Shown here piece after piece: positions 16,455-25,946 of a stretch of 37,526 nt of DNA. The notes under the pieces were generated by a model. The model worked only from the letters and a program-made list of their open reading frames with translations, did not search any database and had not been told where the DNA came from. Made by a program: the position numbers and the translations under genes. The stretch is from contig JAIXQM010000072.1 in NCBI GenBank assembly GCA_027485735.1, positions 1 to 37,526 on the forward strand, written 5' to 3'. Source of the DNA: Sphingomonadales bacterium. Lineage in GTDB: Bacteria; Pseudomonadota; Alphaproteobacteria; Sphingomonadales; Sphingomonadaceae. The stretch's first letter is position 1. Every line of letters begins with the position of its first letter.

Positions 16455-17690
16455 TTACGGCTTCACATCCGGTGGCACTTCACCCGCCATGCTCGCTGCC
16501 ACCTTTTCCGCTGCTTCCATCGCCCGCAGCAGATTGCCGCCGGCGATCTTCTCGCAATCGGCTTCGGAATAGCCGCGGCGCAGCAGTTCGGCGATCAGCG
16601 CCGGATAGGTTTCGACGCCTTCCAGGCCGGTGGGCGTTGAATCAATGCCATCGAGATCACCGCCGATGCCGACGTGATCGACGCCGGCCAGCTTCACCAT
16701 GTGGGCGATGTGATCGGCGACGTCCTTGATGCCGACGGGCGGCAGCGGGTTCTTTGTCTCCCAGTCCCGCATTCCCGCCGCCTGGCGGTCCAGCTGGCCG
16801 ATGTGCAGCGCCGCCAGCCGCTGCCGTTCGCCGGCGCGCGCGGCTTCCCAGGCCTGGCGGGCGGCGTTGATGAAGCCGGGCACATAGGTCGCCATCACCA
16901 CACCGCCATTGGCCTTCACCAGTGGCAGCACATCATCGGGCACGTTGCGCACATGATCGGCGATGCCGCGGGCGGAAGAGTGGCTGTAGATCACCGGCGC
17001 CTTGGTCACCGCCAGCACCGCCTTCATCGTGCTGGGCGAGACGTGGGACAGATCGACCAGCATGCCGATGCGGTTCATCTCCTTGATCACAGCCCTGCCG
17101 TAGTCGCTCAATGGCTGCGGGCGCGGCGATTCATTGGCGCTGTCGGCCCAGTCGTTGTGCCTGGTGTGAGTCAGCGTCATGTAACGCACGCCCAGCGCGT
17201 GATACATGCGCAGCACGGGCAGCGAATTGTCGATCTGGCTGCCGCCTTCCACGCCCATCAGGCTGGCGACCTTGCCGGTTTTCTGGATGCGGCGGATATC
17301 GGCGGCGGTGCCGGCCAGCTCGAGATCCTGCGGATATTTCGCCACGAATCCGCGCACGATATCGATCTGTTCGATCGTCTGCTTCACTGCCGCCGGGCCG
17401 GTAACGGTGGCCGCCACATAAACGCTCCAGAACTGGCCGCCCACGCGCCCCTGATGCAGGCGGGTGATATCGGTCATCAGCGGCCGTTTGAAGGTGCGTG
17501 AATCGGCCTTCAGGTCCTGGCTCCACCAGCCCTCGCCGAAACTGCCGCGCAGCGCGCCCGGATAGTCATTATGGCCATCGATGATCGGCTGCCGCTTCAG
17601 CACCGCCTCCGCACGTTTCAGCATGTGATCATCCAGCGCAGCGGCGGGAGTGGCGGCCAGCAGACCGAGAGCCAGGAGAGCGTGTTTCAT
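16455..17690 (-). CDS. Membrane dipeptidase (peptidase family M19)
   Basis: A 411-residue exported zinc dipeptidase of the renal-dipeptidase family. The signal peptide is MKHALLALGLLAATPAAA. Zinc-site motifs are IIDGHNDYPG (HxD), GVEGGSQ (bridging Glu), VDLSHVS and YSHSSARGI, with DHVGIGGDLDGID near the C-terminus. It hydrolyses dipeptides in the periplasm or at the membrane. The start at 17690 is set by the signal peptide. The same frame stays open for another 1.8 kb upstream, but that part is antisense to the acyl-CoA dehydrogenase and desaturase genes. Divergent from the acyl-CoA dehydrogenase, with 105 bases between. Confidence 0.93.
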   Translation of the reverse strand: MKHALLALGLLAATPAAALDDHMLKRAEAVLKRQPIIDGHNDYPGALRGSFGEGWWSQDLKADSRTFKRPLMTDITRLHQGRVGGQFWSVYVAATVTGPAAVKQTIEQIDIVRGFVAKYPQDLELAGTAADIRRIQKTGKVASLMGVEGGSQIDNSLPVLRMYHALGVRYMTLTHTRHNDWADSANESPRPQPLSDYGRAVIKEMNRIGMLVDLSHVSPSTMKAVLAVTKAPVIYSHSSARGIADHVRNVPDDVLPLVKANGGVVMATYVPGFINAARQAWEAARAGERQRLAALHIGQLDRQAAGMRDWETKNPLPPVGIKDVADHIAHMVKLAGVDHVGIGGDLDGIDSTPTGLEGVETYPALIAELLRRGYSEADCEKIAGGNLLRAMEAAEKVAASMAGEVPPDVKP

Positions 17691-17795
17691 GGAGCCCAGT
17701 GTGACACCGCGCCGCCCTCTCTTGCAAGACAGGTGACGCACGCATGGCACAAGCTTCATAAACAGGGCAGCAACGACGAACTGCCGGAGGAAACC

Positions 17796-18938
17796 ATGCT
17801 CGACGCCAACGATCGCCGCGTTTACGGCCCCGATGAAACCGCCTTCCGTGATACGGTGCGCAAGGTGTTCGAAAAGGAGCTGCTGCCCAACCTCGACCGG
17901 TTCGAGGAAGAGGGGCTGGTGAGCCGCGACTTCTGGCGCGCCTGCGGCGATGCCGGGATGCTGTGCCCCGGTGTACCGGAGGAGTATGGCGGGCTGGGTC
18001 TGGATTTCCGGTACAATGCCATCATCGATGAAGAACTGGCCTATGCCGGTTCGTCGGCCGGTATCACGCTGCAATCCGATATCGTCGCCGATTATCTCGT
18101 CGCCTATGGTTCGCCGGAGCAGAAGGCCAAATATCTGCCCAAGATGATCAGCGGCGAGGTGATCACCGCCATCGCCATGACCGAGCCCGGCGCCGGCAGC
18201 GACCTGCAGGGCATCAAGACCACCGCCCGCAAGGACGGCAATCATTATGTCATCAACGGCAGCAAGACCTATATTACCAACGGCCAGAACGCCGACCTGA
18301 TCATCGTTGTCGCCAAGACCGATCCGGAAAAGGGCGCCAAGGGCACCTCGCTGATCCTGGTGGAGGCTGACCGCGAGGGATTCGCCCGCGGCCGCAATCT
18401 GGACAAGATCGGCCAGAACAGCGCCGACACCTCGGAACTGTTCTTCAACGATGTGCGCGTGCCGATGACCAACTGCCTGGGCGAGGAAAACAAGGGCTTC
18501 ATCTATCTGATGAGCCAGCTGCCGCAGGAGCGCCTGTCGATCGCCATTTCCGCCCAGGCCGGCGCCCAGCGCGCGTTTGATGAAGCGGTGAAATTCGTGA
18601 AGGAGCGCAAGGCCTTCGGCAAGACGGTGTGGGAATTCCAGAACACGCAATTCGTGCTCGCCGGCCTGAAAACCGAATTGCAGGTGGGCTGGGCCCACAT
18701 CGATTGGGGCCTGCAGAAGCTGATCGAAGGCAAGCTGACCGACGCCGAAGCCAGCGCCGCAAAGCTGTGGCACACCGAACTGCAAGGCCGCGTGTGCGAT
18801 GAAGCGCTGCAACTGCACGGCGGCGCCGGTTACATGAATGAATATCCCATCGCCCGCCTGTGGCGCGACGCGCGCGTGCAGCGGATTTACGGCGGCACCA
18901 GCGAAATCATGAAGCTGGTGGTGAGCCGCACGATTTGA
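17796..18938 (+). CDS. Acyl-CoA dehydrogenase
   Basis: A 380-residue FAD-dependent dehydrogenase that introduces the alpha-beta double bond in acyl-CoA. Seen in order: the N-terminal helical domain, EEYGGLGLDFRYNAI, the family signature AMTEPGAGSDLQGIKTTA with GSKTYITNGQNAD, QERLSIAISAQAGAQRAFD, and the C-terminal RIYGGTSEIMKLVVSR containing the region of the catalytic Glu. Start at 17796 with GGAGG five bases upstream; a longer in-frame start (17571) lacks such a site and would run into the dipeptidase gene. Chain-length specificity cannot be told. No etf or thiolase genes are adjacent. Confidence 0.94.
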   Translation: MLDANDRRVYGPDETAFRDTVRKVFEKELLPNLDRFEEEGLVSRDFWRACGDAGMLCPGVPEEYGGLGLDFRYNAIIDEELAYAGSSAGITLQSDIVADYLVAYGSPEQKAKYLPKMISGEVITAIAMTEPGAGSDLQGIKTTARKDGNHYVINGSKTYITNGQNADLIIVVAKTDPEKGAKGTSLILVEADREGFARGRNLDKIGQNSADTSELFFNDVRVPMTNCLGEENKGFIYLMSQLPQERLSIAISAQAGAQRAFDEAVKFVKERKAFGKTVWEFQNTQFVLAGLKTELQVGWAHIDWGLQKLIEGKLTDAEASAAKLWHTELQGRVCDEALQLHGGAGYMNEYPIARLWRDARVQRIYGGTSEIMKLVVSRTI

Positions 18939-18946
18939 GGCCGTTC

Positions 18947-18987
18947 CCCTCTCCCCTCGCGGGAGAGGGCGACTCGCCAACGGCGAG
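18947..18987. repeat. GC-rich dispersed repeat with two hairpins
   Basis: CCCTCTCCC-CTCGC-GGGAGAGGG (18947-18969) and CTCGCC-AAC-GGCGAG (18973-18987) lie just after the acyl-CoA dehydrogenase stop. The composition is typical of a common proteobacterial intergenic repeat. It may also attenuate transcription, but there is no U-tract. Confidence 0.65.
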
Positions 18988-19088
18988 CGGGTGAGGGGGC
19001 GCGCCCGCACCAACTGCGGCAATTCCGGGACTGGCCCTGCCCGGTTTCTGCCCTTATCGGGTCGCAATCCTCTGCGATAAGCGATGCC

Positions 19089-20186
19089 ATGATGACTGCA
19101 ACTGCCGCCCGTTTTGCCGAAACCGCCCCCGGCCCGCGTGAAAACGCCGGGTCGATGGCCGGCGAAGACGTGGCGATGATCAAGTTGGCTGCCACGCTCG
19201 GCCGCGAACTGGGCGTGTACAAGCCGGCCATCTATTGGGTGGATACGCTGGCTTCCGCCGCGCTGGGCTGGGGCGCGCTGGCGGCGTTGATCCTTGTACC
19301 GGGTCTGCCGGTGGCCGCCACCGCCGCGCTGGCGGTGGTCGCCGTGCTGGCGCTGTATCGTCTCGGCAGCTTCATCCACGAAATCACCCACATGAAGGAT
19401 GATTCGGTGCCGGGCTATCGCCTGGGCTGGAATCTGGTGGCCGGCATCCCGCTGATGATCCCCAGCTTCATGTATGAAGGCGTGCACAATCTGCACCATG
19501 CCCGCAACCGGTACGGTACGGCGCGCGATCCTGAATATATGGCGCTGGCGCTGAAGCCCAAGATCAGCGTGCCGCTGTTCGTGATGGTAGCGGCGCTGGG
19601 GCCGATTGGCCTGATCATTCGCTGGGGCCTGCTGGCGCCGCTGTCGCTGCTGAAGCCGGTGCGCGATTTCGTGCGGGCACGCTTCTCGGCGCTGTCGATC
19701 AACCCGGATTTCCGCCGCGATCCGCCGGCTGGCCCGGCCGCCAAGCGCTGGAACGTCATGGAAGTGGTGACGTCACTGTTCGTCATCGCCGTGCTGGCGG
19801 CCGTCGCCACCGGATTCATCCCGCTGCGCGCCTTCGGCATCTGGCTGGCCGTGCTGTCAGCCAGCATGGTGATCAACCAGATCCGCACGCTGGCAGCGCA
19901 TCTGTGGGAGAATGACGGCAAGGTGATGAGCATCACCGATCAGTATCTCGACAGCGTGAACGTACCGCCGCCGGCGCTGCTGCCCGAACTGTGGGCACCG
20001 GTGGGCCTGCGCTATCACGCGCTGCACCATCTGCTACCCAGCGTGCCCTATCACGCCCTGCCCGCCGCACACCGCAGGCTGGTCGCGGAACTGCCGGCCG
20101 ACAGCAGCTATCATGGCGGCAACCACCCCACGCTGGCCGGCGTCATCGCCCGGCTGTGGGCGAGTGCAGGGACAGCGCGCGCCTGA
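19089..20186 (+). CDS. Membrane fatty acid desaturase family protein
   Basis: A 365-residue integral membrane di-iron protein. The three histidine boxes of the family are visible: HEITH near residue 99, HNLHH near 137, and HALHH near 316. They are separated by hydrophobic helices (about 55-95, 155-185, 230-265). The enzyme inserts a double bond, or hydroxylates, acyl chains or another lipid at the membrane; substrate and regiospecificity cannot be read from the sequence. The start at 19089 is uncertain, since there is no clear ribosome-binding site and the first 30 residues are low-complexity. Not obviously in an operon. Confidence 0.85.
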   Translation: MMTATAARFAETAPGPRENAGSMAGEDVAMIKLAATLGRELGVYKPAIYWVDTLASAALGWGALAALILVPGLPVAATAALAVVAVLALYRLGSFIHEITHMKDDSVPGYRLGWNLVAGIPLMIPSFMYEGVHNLHHARNRYGTARDPEYMALALKPKISVPLFVMVAALGPIGLIIRWGLLAPLSLLKPVRDFVRARFSALSINPDFRRDPPAGPAAKRWNVMEVVTSLFVIAVLAAVATGFIPLRAFGIWLAVLSASMVINQIRTLAAHLWENDGKVMSITDQYLDSVNVPPPALLPELWAPVGLRYHALHHLLPSVPYHALPAAHRRLVAELPADSSYHGGNHPTLAGVIARLWASAGTARA

Positions 20187-20255
20187 GGGCGGCTGGTTGT
20201 TACCTTCTGCGGCCATTGATTGGCGCGGAATGAAAAATCAGAGACAATTACAATT

Positions 20256-20370
20256 GCCTCCGGCGGGCAGGCCTGAGGCCTGCACCCGTTTGATTTTTTG
20301 CCCATGTGCGTCGCCAGGCGCGCGCCAAACGAAAGTGGGTCCAGGGCCTCAGGCCCTGGCCGCCGGAGGC
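20256..20370. repeat. Pair of REP-like palindromic elements (BIME-like)
   Basis: Left copy 20256-20292 (GCCTCCGGCGGGCAG ... TGCACCCGTTTG, inner palindrome AGGCCTGAGGCCT). Right copy 20337-20370 is in the opposite orientation (inner palindrome CCAGGGCCTCAGGCCCTGG, ending GCCGCCGGAGGC). They share ends with the elements at 9649 and 14202 but differ in the central palindrome. They lie between the convergent desaturase and monooxygenase genes and could block read-through. Confidence 0.8.
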
Positions 20371-20385
20371 AGCTTTACCTTGCTT

Positions 20386-22113
20386 TCAAACCCGGCCGTG
20401 CTCCTGCATCCAGTTCATCACCCGGCCCATCGCCATTTCCATCAAGTGCGGCGCCATATTTTCGGGCGGCGGCGGCAGGCTGTCGAACACCCGGCTCTCG
20501 CTGAGCACCTGGTCGCCGCGCCCGATCACAAAGCCCTGCCAGCCCTTGTCCCGCACCGTATTGCAGATATCGGTATAGGTATGCAGGCCACCGGCATAGG
20601 CCATGAAACGGCGCGGCTTGCCCGGCACGTTGGCGCCCATGTACCAGCTGTTGGCCTGCGGCAGCAGCGTCATCGCGGCAGTCTGGTCGCAATGATCGGT
20701 CCACGCCTGTTCGGCTTCGCGGCTGGCCTCGATGCGAGCGGCTTGGGCAGCGTTCAATGATCCGATGATGCTGGCCACATATTCCACATGCTGTTCGATG
20801 CTGTGGATCATGTTGGTCAGCACCGATGGGCTGCCCGGTCCGGTGATCAGGAACAGATTGGGGAAGCCGGCGACCATCAAGCCAAGATAGGTTTCCGGGC
20901 CGGCGGCCCAATGCTCCTTGATGGTCTCGCCGCCCACACCCCGGATATCGATGCGCTCGATGGCGCCGGTCATCGCGTCGAATCCAGTGGCCAGCACCAC
21001 GGCATCGAAATCGAAGCTGTTGTGCTTCGTCTTGATGCCGGTGGCGGTGAAATGTTGAAGCGGATCAGCGCGCAGATCGATCAGCGAGACGTTGTCGCGA
21101 TTGTACGTCGCGTAATAGCCGGTATCGACGCACGGCCGCTTGGTGCCGAACGGGTGATCCTTGGGCGTGAGCAGTTCGGCGACCTTGGGATCCTTCACCT
21201 GTTCGCGGATCTTGGCGGCGACGAAATCGGCAATGATCTTGTTGGCTTCGGCATCAATGCCCTGATCGGCAAAGCCGCTGAGCAGCCGGAACCCGCCCCA
21301 GGCCCAGCGCCGTTCCAGTTCGGCCTTGATCTCTTCCGGCGGCGTGTGGATGGCGATCACGTCTTCGCGGGCCTCGTTCCAGAAGCCGCCCACCGTGGCG
21401 CGGCTGCGGGCGCGATAAGCGCGGGGATCCTTCAGCCATTCCTGGAAGTCATCGTCTGGAATCGGGCCATTGTGCGCCGGCATCGAATAATTGGGCGTGC
21501 GCTGGAACACGGTGAGGTGTGCGGCGGTTTCGGCGATGATCGGGATCGACTGGATCGCCGACGATCCAGTGCCGATGATGCCGACGCGCTGTCCGCTGAA
21601 ATCCACGCCCTCATGCGGCCAGCGCGAGGTGCGATAGATGGTGCCCTGATAATCCTCGATGCCGGGGAAGGTGACATCGGTGGGCACGGACAGGCAGCCG
21701 GTGGCCATCACCACAAAGCGGGCCGGGATCACCTCGCCATTGTCGAGCGTGACGTTCCAGCCATCGGCCTTGGCATCCCAGTGGGCGGCGGTCACGCGGG
21801 TGTTGAAGCTGATGTCGGGCTTCAGGTCGAACCGTTCGGCGACATGGTTGGCATAGGCCAGCAGTTCGGGCTGCGGTGCATAGCGCTCCGACCAGCGCCA
21901 TTCCTGTTCAAGTTTCTCATCAAAGCCGAAGCTGTATTCCAAGCTCTGGATATCGACGCGGGCGCCGGGATAGCGATTCCAGTACCAGGTGCCGCCAACG
22001 CCGCTGCCGGCCTCGATCACGCGGGTCTTCAGGCCCTGCTCCCGGCATTTCAGCAGCATGTACATGCCGGAAAAACCGGCCCCCACAATCAGCACATCCA
22101 GACGGTCTGCCAT
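20386..22113 (-). CDS. Flavin-containing monooxygenase, Baeyer-Villiger type
   Basis: A 575-residue soluble FAD/NADPH monooxygenase. The FAD loop GAGFSG is at 11-16, the GGTWYWNRYPGARVD segment at 40-54, and the NADPH loop GTGSSA at 181-186. These are typical of cyclohexanone/phenylacetone monooxygenase relatives. The family fingerprint normally reads FxGxxxHxxxWP. Here it reads YQGTIYRTSRWP at 155-166, with Tyr for Phe and Arg for His, so activity as a classical Baeyer-Villiger enzyme is uncertain. Start at 22113, with GGAGAA seven bases upstream; an earlier ATG at 22158 is weaker. It follows the puf operon terminator, so is probably transcribed separately. Confidence 0.88.
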   Translation of the reverse strand: MADRLDVLIVGAGFSGMYMLLKCREQGLKTRVIEAGSGVGGTWYWNRYPGARVDIQSLEYSFGFDEKLEQEWRWSERYAPQPELLAYANHVAERFDLKPDISFNTRVTAAHWDAKADGWNVTLDNGEVIPARFVVMATGCLSVPTDVTFPGIEDYQGTIYRTSRWPHEGVDFSGQRVGIIGTGSSAIQSIPIIAETAAHLTVFQRTPNYSMPAHNGPIPDDDFQEWLKDPRAYRARSRATVGGFWNEAREDVIAIHTPPEEIKAELERRWAWGGFRLLSGFADQGIDAEANKIIADFVAAKIREQVKDPKVAELLTPKDHPFGTKRPCVDTGYYATYNRDNVSLIDLRADPLQHFTATGIKTKHNSFDFDAVVLATGFDAMTGAIERIDIRGVGGETIKEHWAAGPETYLGLMVAGFPNLFLITGPGSPSVLTNMIHSIEQHVEYVASIIGSLNAAQAARIEASREAEQAWTDHCDQTAAMTLLPQANSWYMGANVPGKPRRFMAYAGGLHTYTDICNTVRDKGWQGFVIGRGDQVLSESRVFDSLPPPPENMAPHLMEMAMGRVMNWMQEHGRV

Positions 22114-22231
22114 GATCTTCTCCCCAATCTTGCGGCCCCTCCCCGGGGGCATGACCACCGTACGCTACCACGGCCCGAACTGGGGCAAAGCTGGGAATAT
22201 TAGGTGCGACAGGCCTTCCCCGGAAATGAAA

Positions 22232-22263
22232 CAGGCCCCGGCGTCTGTGAACGCCGGGGCCTG
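22232..22263 (-). terminator. Terminator of the bch-puf operon
   Basis: A perfect 13-bp stem (CAGGCCCCGGCGT / ACGCCGGGGCCTG) with a six-base loop lies 22 bases after the pufC stop. On the minus strand it is followed by TTTCATTT, giving a weak U-tract. Confidence 0.82.
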
Positions 22264-22285
22264 CCCATACCTGCTGCGCTGTAAC

Positions 22286-23428
22286 TCAAGCGGCGGGCTT
22301 CACAGCCTCCGCCGCCGCAGCGGTCTCTGCCGGTGCCGGAGCGGCAGCCACCACGGGTGCCGGAGCGGCAACCGGAGCAGCGCCCTTCAGCGCCGGATAG
22401 TCTTTCAGCATCTTGTATCCGCCCAGCGGCTTGTTCACGCCCTGGTGGCAGGTGGCGCAGTTCACCTTCAGCGGATCACCGTGCGGGCCACGGCGGTTGC
22501 CATAGGCACCCTTGCCGTTGGCTGGCCACACATCGCCCAGAGCGGTGATGTAGTTGTTGTTGGTGTCACGCACCATGCGGATACCATACCAGGCATTCAC
22601 ACGCTGCGGCCGGCTGTCTTCCCACTTCGCGAAGTTGTTCGAGTTGTGGCAATAGGAGCAGTTCACACCAAGGCCCTGGCTCATATGCATCATCAGGCCG
22701 TAAGTTTTTTCGGTCTGCTGGATGCTGCCATAGCTAGCAGCGCTGGGGAACTCCTTGCCGCCAACCCGGATGCTTTCCTTTCCGGCCAGATAATCCGTAA
22801 ACGGATCATAGGCGAGGCTAGCATAGGCCACCGTCTTGGCGGGCGTGTTGCCGCCGCGCTTGTTGCCGGTGATGGTGCCCGGGTCCGGAACTGCGGTGGA
22901 CCAGTTGTTCACCGGCACCGGATTGCCGCGGTGGCAGGTCCAGCAGGTGACGCCAGCGTTTTCCTGATCAGCACCCTGGCCTGCGAAGTGCGGCTTCCAG
23001 CTGGCGTTGATGTTCTGGGTCATCTGCAACATCTTGCGGGCCACGACCTTGGTGTATTTCTCATCCGAGGCCATGTTTTCCGGATTGTGGCAGTAGGTGC
23101 AGCCAGCATCCTTGACGTTGGAGCCATCGGGCGCGATCCACGTGGTCATCGCCAGCATCAGATAGTTGAATTCGTCCACCGAGACGTTGCCCAACACGGG
23201 CACGTTCTGATAGGCCGTGCTCGCTTTCTCACCGCCGATCATCTCCGGCGTCAGTTCATAAGGCGGGGCGGGCACTTCTCCCACCTTCGCCTTGGTGTCC
23301 GGATCGGCAATCAGCACCAAGGCTGTACCACGCGGGCCAACTTGCTCCTGCTCCTTATAGCCGAGTTCACAACCAGCCAGAAGCAGAGCCGGCAGGACGA
23401 TGGCGACAAGCTTGTTCAGCGTCTTCAT
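22286..23428 (-). CDS. pufC: Photosynthetic reaction-centre tetrahaem cytochrome c subunit
   Basis: A 380-residue periplasmic lipoprotein that re-reduces the special pair after photo-oxidation. The lipobox LLAGC places the acylated Cys at residue 20. Four CxxCH haem sites are at 110-114 (CTYCH), 162-166 (CWTCH), 257-261 (CSYCH) and 324-328 (CATCH). The distal haem ligands are expected from conserved Met residues in the preceding helices, such as the MMHM region. The C-terminus from about 349 is an Ala/Pro-rich tail. The start overlaps the pufM stop by four bases (ATGA), so it is translationally coupled. Confidence 0.97.
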   Translation of the reverse strand: MKTLNKLVAIVLPALLLAGCELGYKEQEQVGPRGTALVLIADPDTKAKVGEVPAPPYELTPEMIGGEKASTAYQNVPVLGNVSVDEFNYLMLAMTTWIAPDGSNVKDAGCTYCHNPENMASDEKYTKVVARKMLQMTQNINASWKPHFAGQGADQENAGVTCWTCHRGNPVPVNNWSTAVPDPGTITGNKRGGNTPAKTVAYASLAYDPFTDYLAGKESIRVGGKEFPSAASYGSIQQTEKTYGLMMHMSQGLGVNCSYCHNSNNFAKWEDSRPQRVNAWYGIRMVRDTNNNYITALGDVWPANGKGAYGNRRGPHGDPLKVNCATCHQGVNKPLGGYKMLKDYPALKGAAPVAAPAPVVAAAPAPAETAAAAEAVKPAA

Positions 23429-24396
23429 TGCGGTGCTCCCGGAAGGGTGGCGGGATCAACGACACCGGTGGCCGGATATTCGCGGGCAAAGCCGTGATCG
23501 ACCGCCCACAGGAACCAGTTGTCGACAACCGTGCCGGTGAGCAGGATGCCGATGCCGCCCGTGAGCGTCGTCAGCACTGCAAACCACCAGGCCCAGCGGT
23601 GGATGGATTCCATTGTGGCATTCCACCCCATGGTCCAGCGCCAGAACAGCGCTGCACGTTCAGAGGCAGTGCCGCGATCGGTGATCTGTTCGATTTCGCG
23701 CTCGCCGCCATAACGGCCCACCGCAAGGATGGTGGCGCCGTGCATGGCAAACAGCAGCACCGAGCCGTAAAGAAAGGCGATGCTGAGCGCGTGGAACGGA
23801 TTGTAGAACAGGTTGCCGTAGCGGATCGAGAAGGCCGCGGTCCAATCCAGGTGCGGGAAGATGCCGAATGGCACCGCTTCGGCCCAGCTGCCCATCATCA
23901 TCGGGCGGATGAAGCCGAGGACGAGGTAGAGCCAGATCGCCGAGCCGAAGGCCCAGGCCACGTGCGTGCCCATGCCCAGTTCCTTGGCGCGCACATAGGT
24001 GCGGGCCCACCACAGCAAGATTGAAGCCGTGAGGAAGAAGCCGGCGGCAATCCACCAGCCGCCTTCGTTCAACGGCACGCCAACGGTGAAGCCATATTTG
24101 GCGGCCGGCGGTTCAAGCGCGAGCCAGAAGAACTGGCGCACGAACTGGATCGGATCCCAGTTCACCGATGCCGCCATGTTGAGACCCATTATCTCGATGG
24201 CGATGAAGCCAGTCAGCAACGAGGCGATGCCGAGCTTGCCGAGGTAGACGGGACCAAACTGGGCGCCGCCCAGCTTGCCCATCAGCCACGACGTGCCGAA
24301 CGGACCAAAGCGCTCATCGTTGTGAGGACCAAGCGGAACGCCGGCTTCCAGCTCACCACGGAGCTGTACCTGCGTGAAGATGTTTTGATATGCCAT
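23425..24396 (-). CDS. pufM: Photosynthetic reaction centre M subunit
   Basis: A 323-residue, five-helix core subunit that binds bacteriochlorophyll, bacteriopheophytin, quinone and the non-haem iron together with PufL. Typical segments are the [14 protein letters not shown] start, [23 protein letters not shown] (special-pair and iron-ligand helices, positions near 202 and 219), and [11 protein letters not shown]. It begins 15 bases after pufL and overlaps pufC by four. Confidence 0.98.
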   Translation of the reverse strand: MAYQNIFTQVQLRGELEAGVPLGPHNDERFGPFGTSWLMGKLGGAQFGPVYLGKLGIASLLTGFIAIEIMGLNMAASVNWDPIQFVRQFFWLALEPPAAKYGFTVGVPLNEGGWWIAAGFFLTASILLWWARTYVRAKELGMGTHVAWAFGSAIWLYLVLGFIRPMMMGSWAEAVPFGIFPHLDWTAAFSIRYGNLFYNPFHALSIAFLYGSVLLFAMHGATILAVGRYGGEREIEQITDRGTASERAALFWRWTMGWNATMESIHRWAWWFAVLTTLTGGIGILLTGTVVDNWFLWAVDHGFAREYPATGVVDPATLPGAPQ

Positions 24397-24411
24397 GGCG
24401 CGTCCCTGTCC

Positions 24412-25236
24412 TCAGCTCCAGATCGGCAGATTGAGCCACCACGTCCACCACTCCGGCCAGCCGCGTGACCAGAAGGGACCCGAGATGATGATGCAAACCG
24501 CGCTCCAGAAGCCGGCATTCATTGCCAGCAGCAGGCCCACGCGGTGGATGCCCAGCGTGCCGACGGAATAACCGATCAGATCGCGGAAAAATGTATCTTC
24601 ATACTCCGGCGACTTCACAACTTCGCCCTTGGCCGGGTTGACCGCCGACAGCACCAGCGCGCCATGCAGACCAAGCGCGAGGGTGGTGGTGAAGAAGAAG
24701 CTCACCGCCAGCATGTGCGCCGGGTTGTAATGGAAATGCAGATATTGATAGCCGGTGTTCGACACCCAATCGAGGTGCGGGAAGATACCGTAGGGGAAGC
24801 CATAGCCCCAGGCACCCATCAGCAGCGGGCGGAACACCACCAGCGTGACATAGGCGAAGATCGCCATGCCGAAAGCGGCCGGCACATGATATCCCATGCC
24901 GAGCTTGCGGCAAATTTCCACCTCGCGCAGCGCCCAGCTGCAGAACGCGCCAACCGCGCAGATCGTGACGATCTGCCAGAGGCCGCCTTCCTTCAGCGGC
25001 GCCATTTTCAGCCCATAGCTGATGTCTGGCGGCGCGATGTTGATAAGCCATGGGTTCCAGGTGTCGCCGATGGCAGCACCATAGATGATCAGTGCCGTAC
25101 CAAGGGCAGCGAAGAAAGCCGTCGTGACTCCGAAGAAGCCGACGTAATAGGGACCAACCCAGAAGTCGAAGAGGTCGCCGCCAATCAGCGTGCCCCCGCG
25201 AACTCGATATTTTCGTTCAAAACTCAACACTGCCAT
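24412..25236 (-). CDS. pufL: Photosynthetic reaction centre L subunit
   Basis: A 274-residue, five-helix reaction-centre subunit. Recognised by the N-terminal [25 protein letters not shown], split here only by standard family variation, the [17 protein letters not shown] helix with chlorophyll-ligating His, and [11 protein letters not shown] strong GGGGGAGG precedes the ATG. It is separated from pufA by 135 bases that carry stem-loops. Confidence 0.98.
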   Translation of the reverse strand: MAVLSFERKYRVRGGTLIGGDLFDFWVGPYYVGFFGVTTAFFAALGTALIIYGAAIGDTWNPWLINIAPPDISYGLKMAPLKEGGLWQIVTICAVGAFCSWALREVEICRKLGMGYHVPAAFGMAIFAYVTLVVFRPLLMGAWGYGFPYGIFPHLDWVSNTGYQYLHFHYNPAHMLAVSFFFTTTLALGLHGALVLSAVNPAKGEVVKSPEYEDTFFRDLIGYSVGTLGIHRVGLLLAMNAGFWSAVCIIISGPFWSRGWPEWWTWWLNLPIWS

Positions 25237-25300
25237 GGCGCACCTCCCCCATGTTGCCGCAGGTCAAAAACCGGCGGTACGGGCCCGTTGCAAGGGTGTG

Positions 25301-25376
25301 GATGGGCGGGCGGCGGAACCGACCCGCCCATCGCACGCTTGACCGGAACAGCCCGGACAGCCTGACGGATGTCAGG
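25301..25376 (-). promoter_or_regulatory. pufA-pufL intercistronic stem-loops
   Basis: Three hairpins lie between the end of pufA and the start of pufL. One is a perfect 10-bp stem with a 12-base loop (25301-25310 with 25323-25332). The second is CCGG/CCGG at 25343-25356. The third is CCTGAC-GGAT-GTCAGG at 25361-25376, which includes the pufA stop. In Rhodobacter, hairpins at this place protect the pufBA segment from 3' decay, so LH1 is made in excess over reaction centres. The same role here is inferred. Confidence 0.65.
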
Positions 25377-25551
25377 CGGCCTGGGTGGTTTCCGTGATGG
25401 CTGCAGCCTTCGCCGGTTCGGCGCCGTCCAACCAATTGTACCGCTCGGTGCTGAGCAGGATGAAATGGATCAGCACGGCCAGCGTGAACAGGAAGACCGC
25501 CAGGGCGGTCAGGATGCGCTGCGGATTGAAAGTTTGCCAGATCTTCCACAT
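25372..25551 (-). CDS. pufA: Light-harvesting LH1 alpha subunit
   Basis: A 59-residue single-helix antenna polypeptide. The N-terminal [20 protein letters not shown], the helix with bacteriochlorophyll-ligating His in VLIHFILLS (about residue 29), and the following ERYNWL are the LH1-alpha pattern. AGGAG lies eight bases before the ATG. It begins 12 bases after the pufB stop. Confidence 0.96.
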   Translation of the reverse strand: MWKIWQTFNPQRILTALAVFLFTLAVLIHFILLSTERYNWLDGAEPAKAAAITETTQAA

Positions 25552-25563
25552 TGTCGTCGCTCC

Positions 25564-25794
25564 TTAAGCGTGGGGCGCAGCGACGCTGGAAGCGTCAGCC
25601 TGCTGGATCTGGTGGATTTCCACGGCCGCGTACGGACGCTTCGAACCGAACCAGGGGCGCCAAACCCAAACGAGCCAGTGGGCGATCACAGCCACGATCA
25701 CGAAGAACGCCATCGACACGACGAAGCCCTTGTGGAACTCCCTTGCTTCGGCGTCGGTCAGGTAGGTACCCGGACCAATCTTGTTGTCACTCAT
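25564..25794 (-). CDS. pufB: Light-harvesting LH1 beta subunit
   Basis: A 76-residue antenna polypeptide, with start at 25794 set by GGAGGAAAAGGC just upstream and by family length. The acidic N-terminus ([14 protein letters not shown]), the membrane helix and the ligating His in [11 protein letters not shown] are diagnostic of LH1 beta. It has a somewhat long C-terminal tail (about 25 residues after RPWF). No pufQ lies between it and bchZ. Confidence 0.96.
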   Translation of the reverse strand: MSDNKIGPGTYLTDAEAREFHKGFVVSMAFFVIVAVIAHWLVWVWRPWFGSKRPYAAVEIHQIQQADASSVAAPHA

Positions 25795-25890
25795 GCCTTT
25801 TCCTCCGATGGTTCCGCCGCACGCTGCCAATATGGCATCGCCCGACCGGCGGCTTTGCGGCGTAGGATGATTCCACCGCAAAGAGATTGA

Positions 25891-25946
25891 GACTGTGTCA
25901 GATTGTCTCTGCGACAGTCTATGCCTGACCTTGCCAGCAAGGCAAG
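25891..25946 (-). promoter_or_regulatory. Inverted repeats upstream of pufB
   Basis: In the 187-base gap between bchZ and pufB there is an inverted repeat GACTGT-N17-ACAGTC (25891-25919), with nested TGTC/GACA half-sites, and a hairpin CTTGCC-AGCAA-GGCAAG (25930-25946). The TGT/ACA halves recall PpsR/CrtJ sites, but the spacing is not the required 12 bases. It may be an operator or mRNA-processing site for pufBALMC; the function is unproven. Confidence 0.35.

Noticed and set aside
17691..19499. Long minus-strand open frame continuing upstream of the dipeptidase, antisense to the acyl-CoA dehydrogenase and part of the desaturase
   Set aside because: It is the third-position shadow of well-recognised genes; the dipeptidase has a clear signal peptide and start at 17690.
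25891..25919. PpsR site upstream of pufB
   Set aside because: TGT and ACA halves are present but spacing is 17 bases, not 12.
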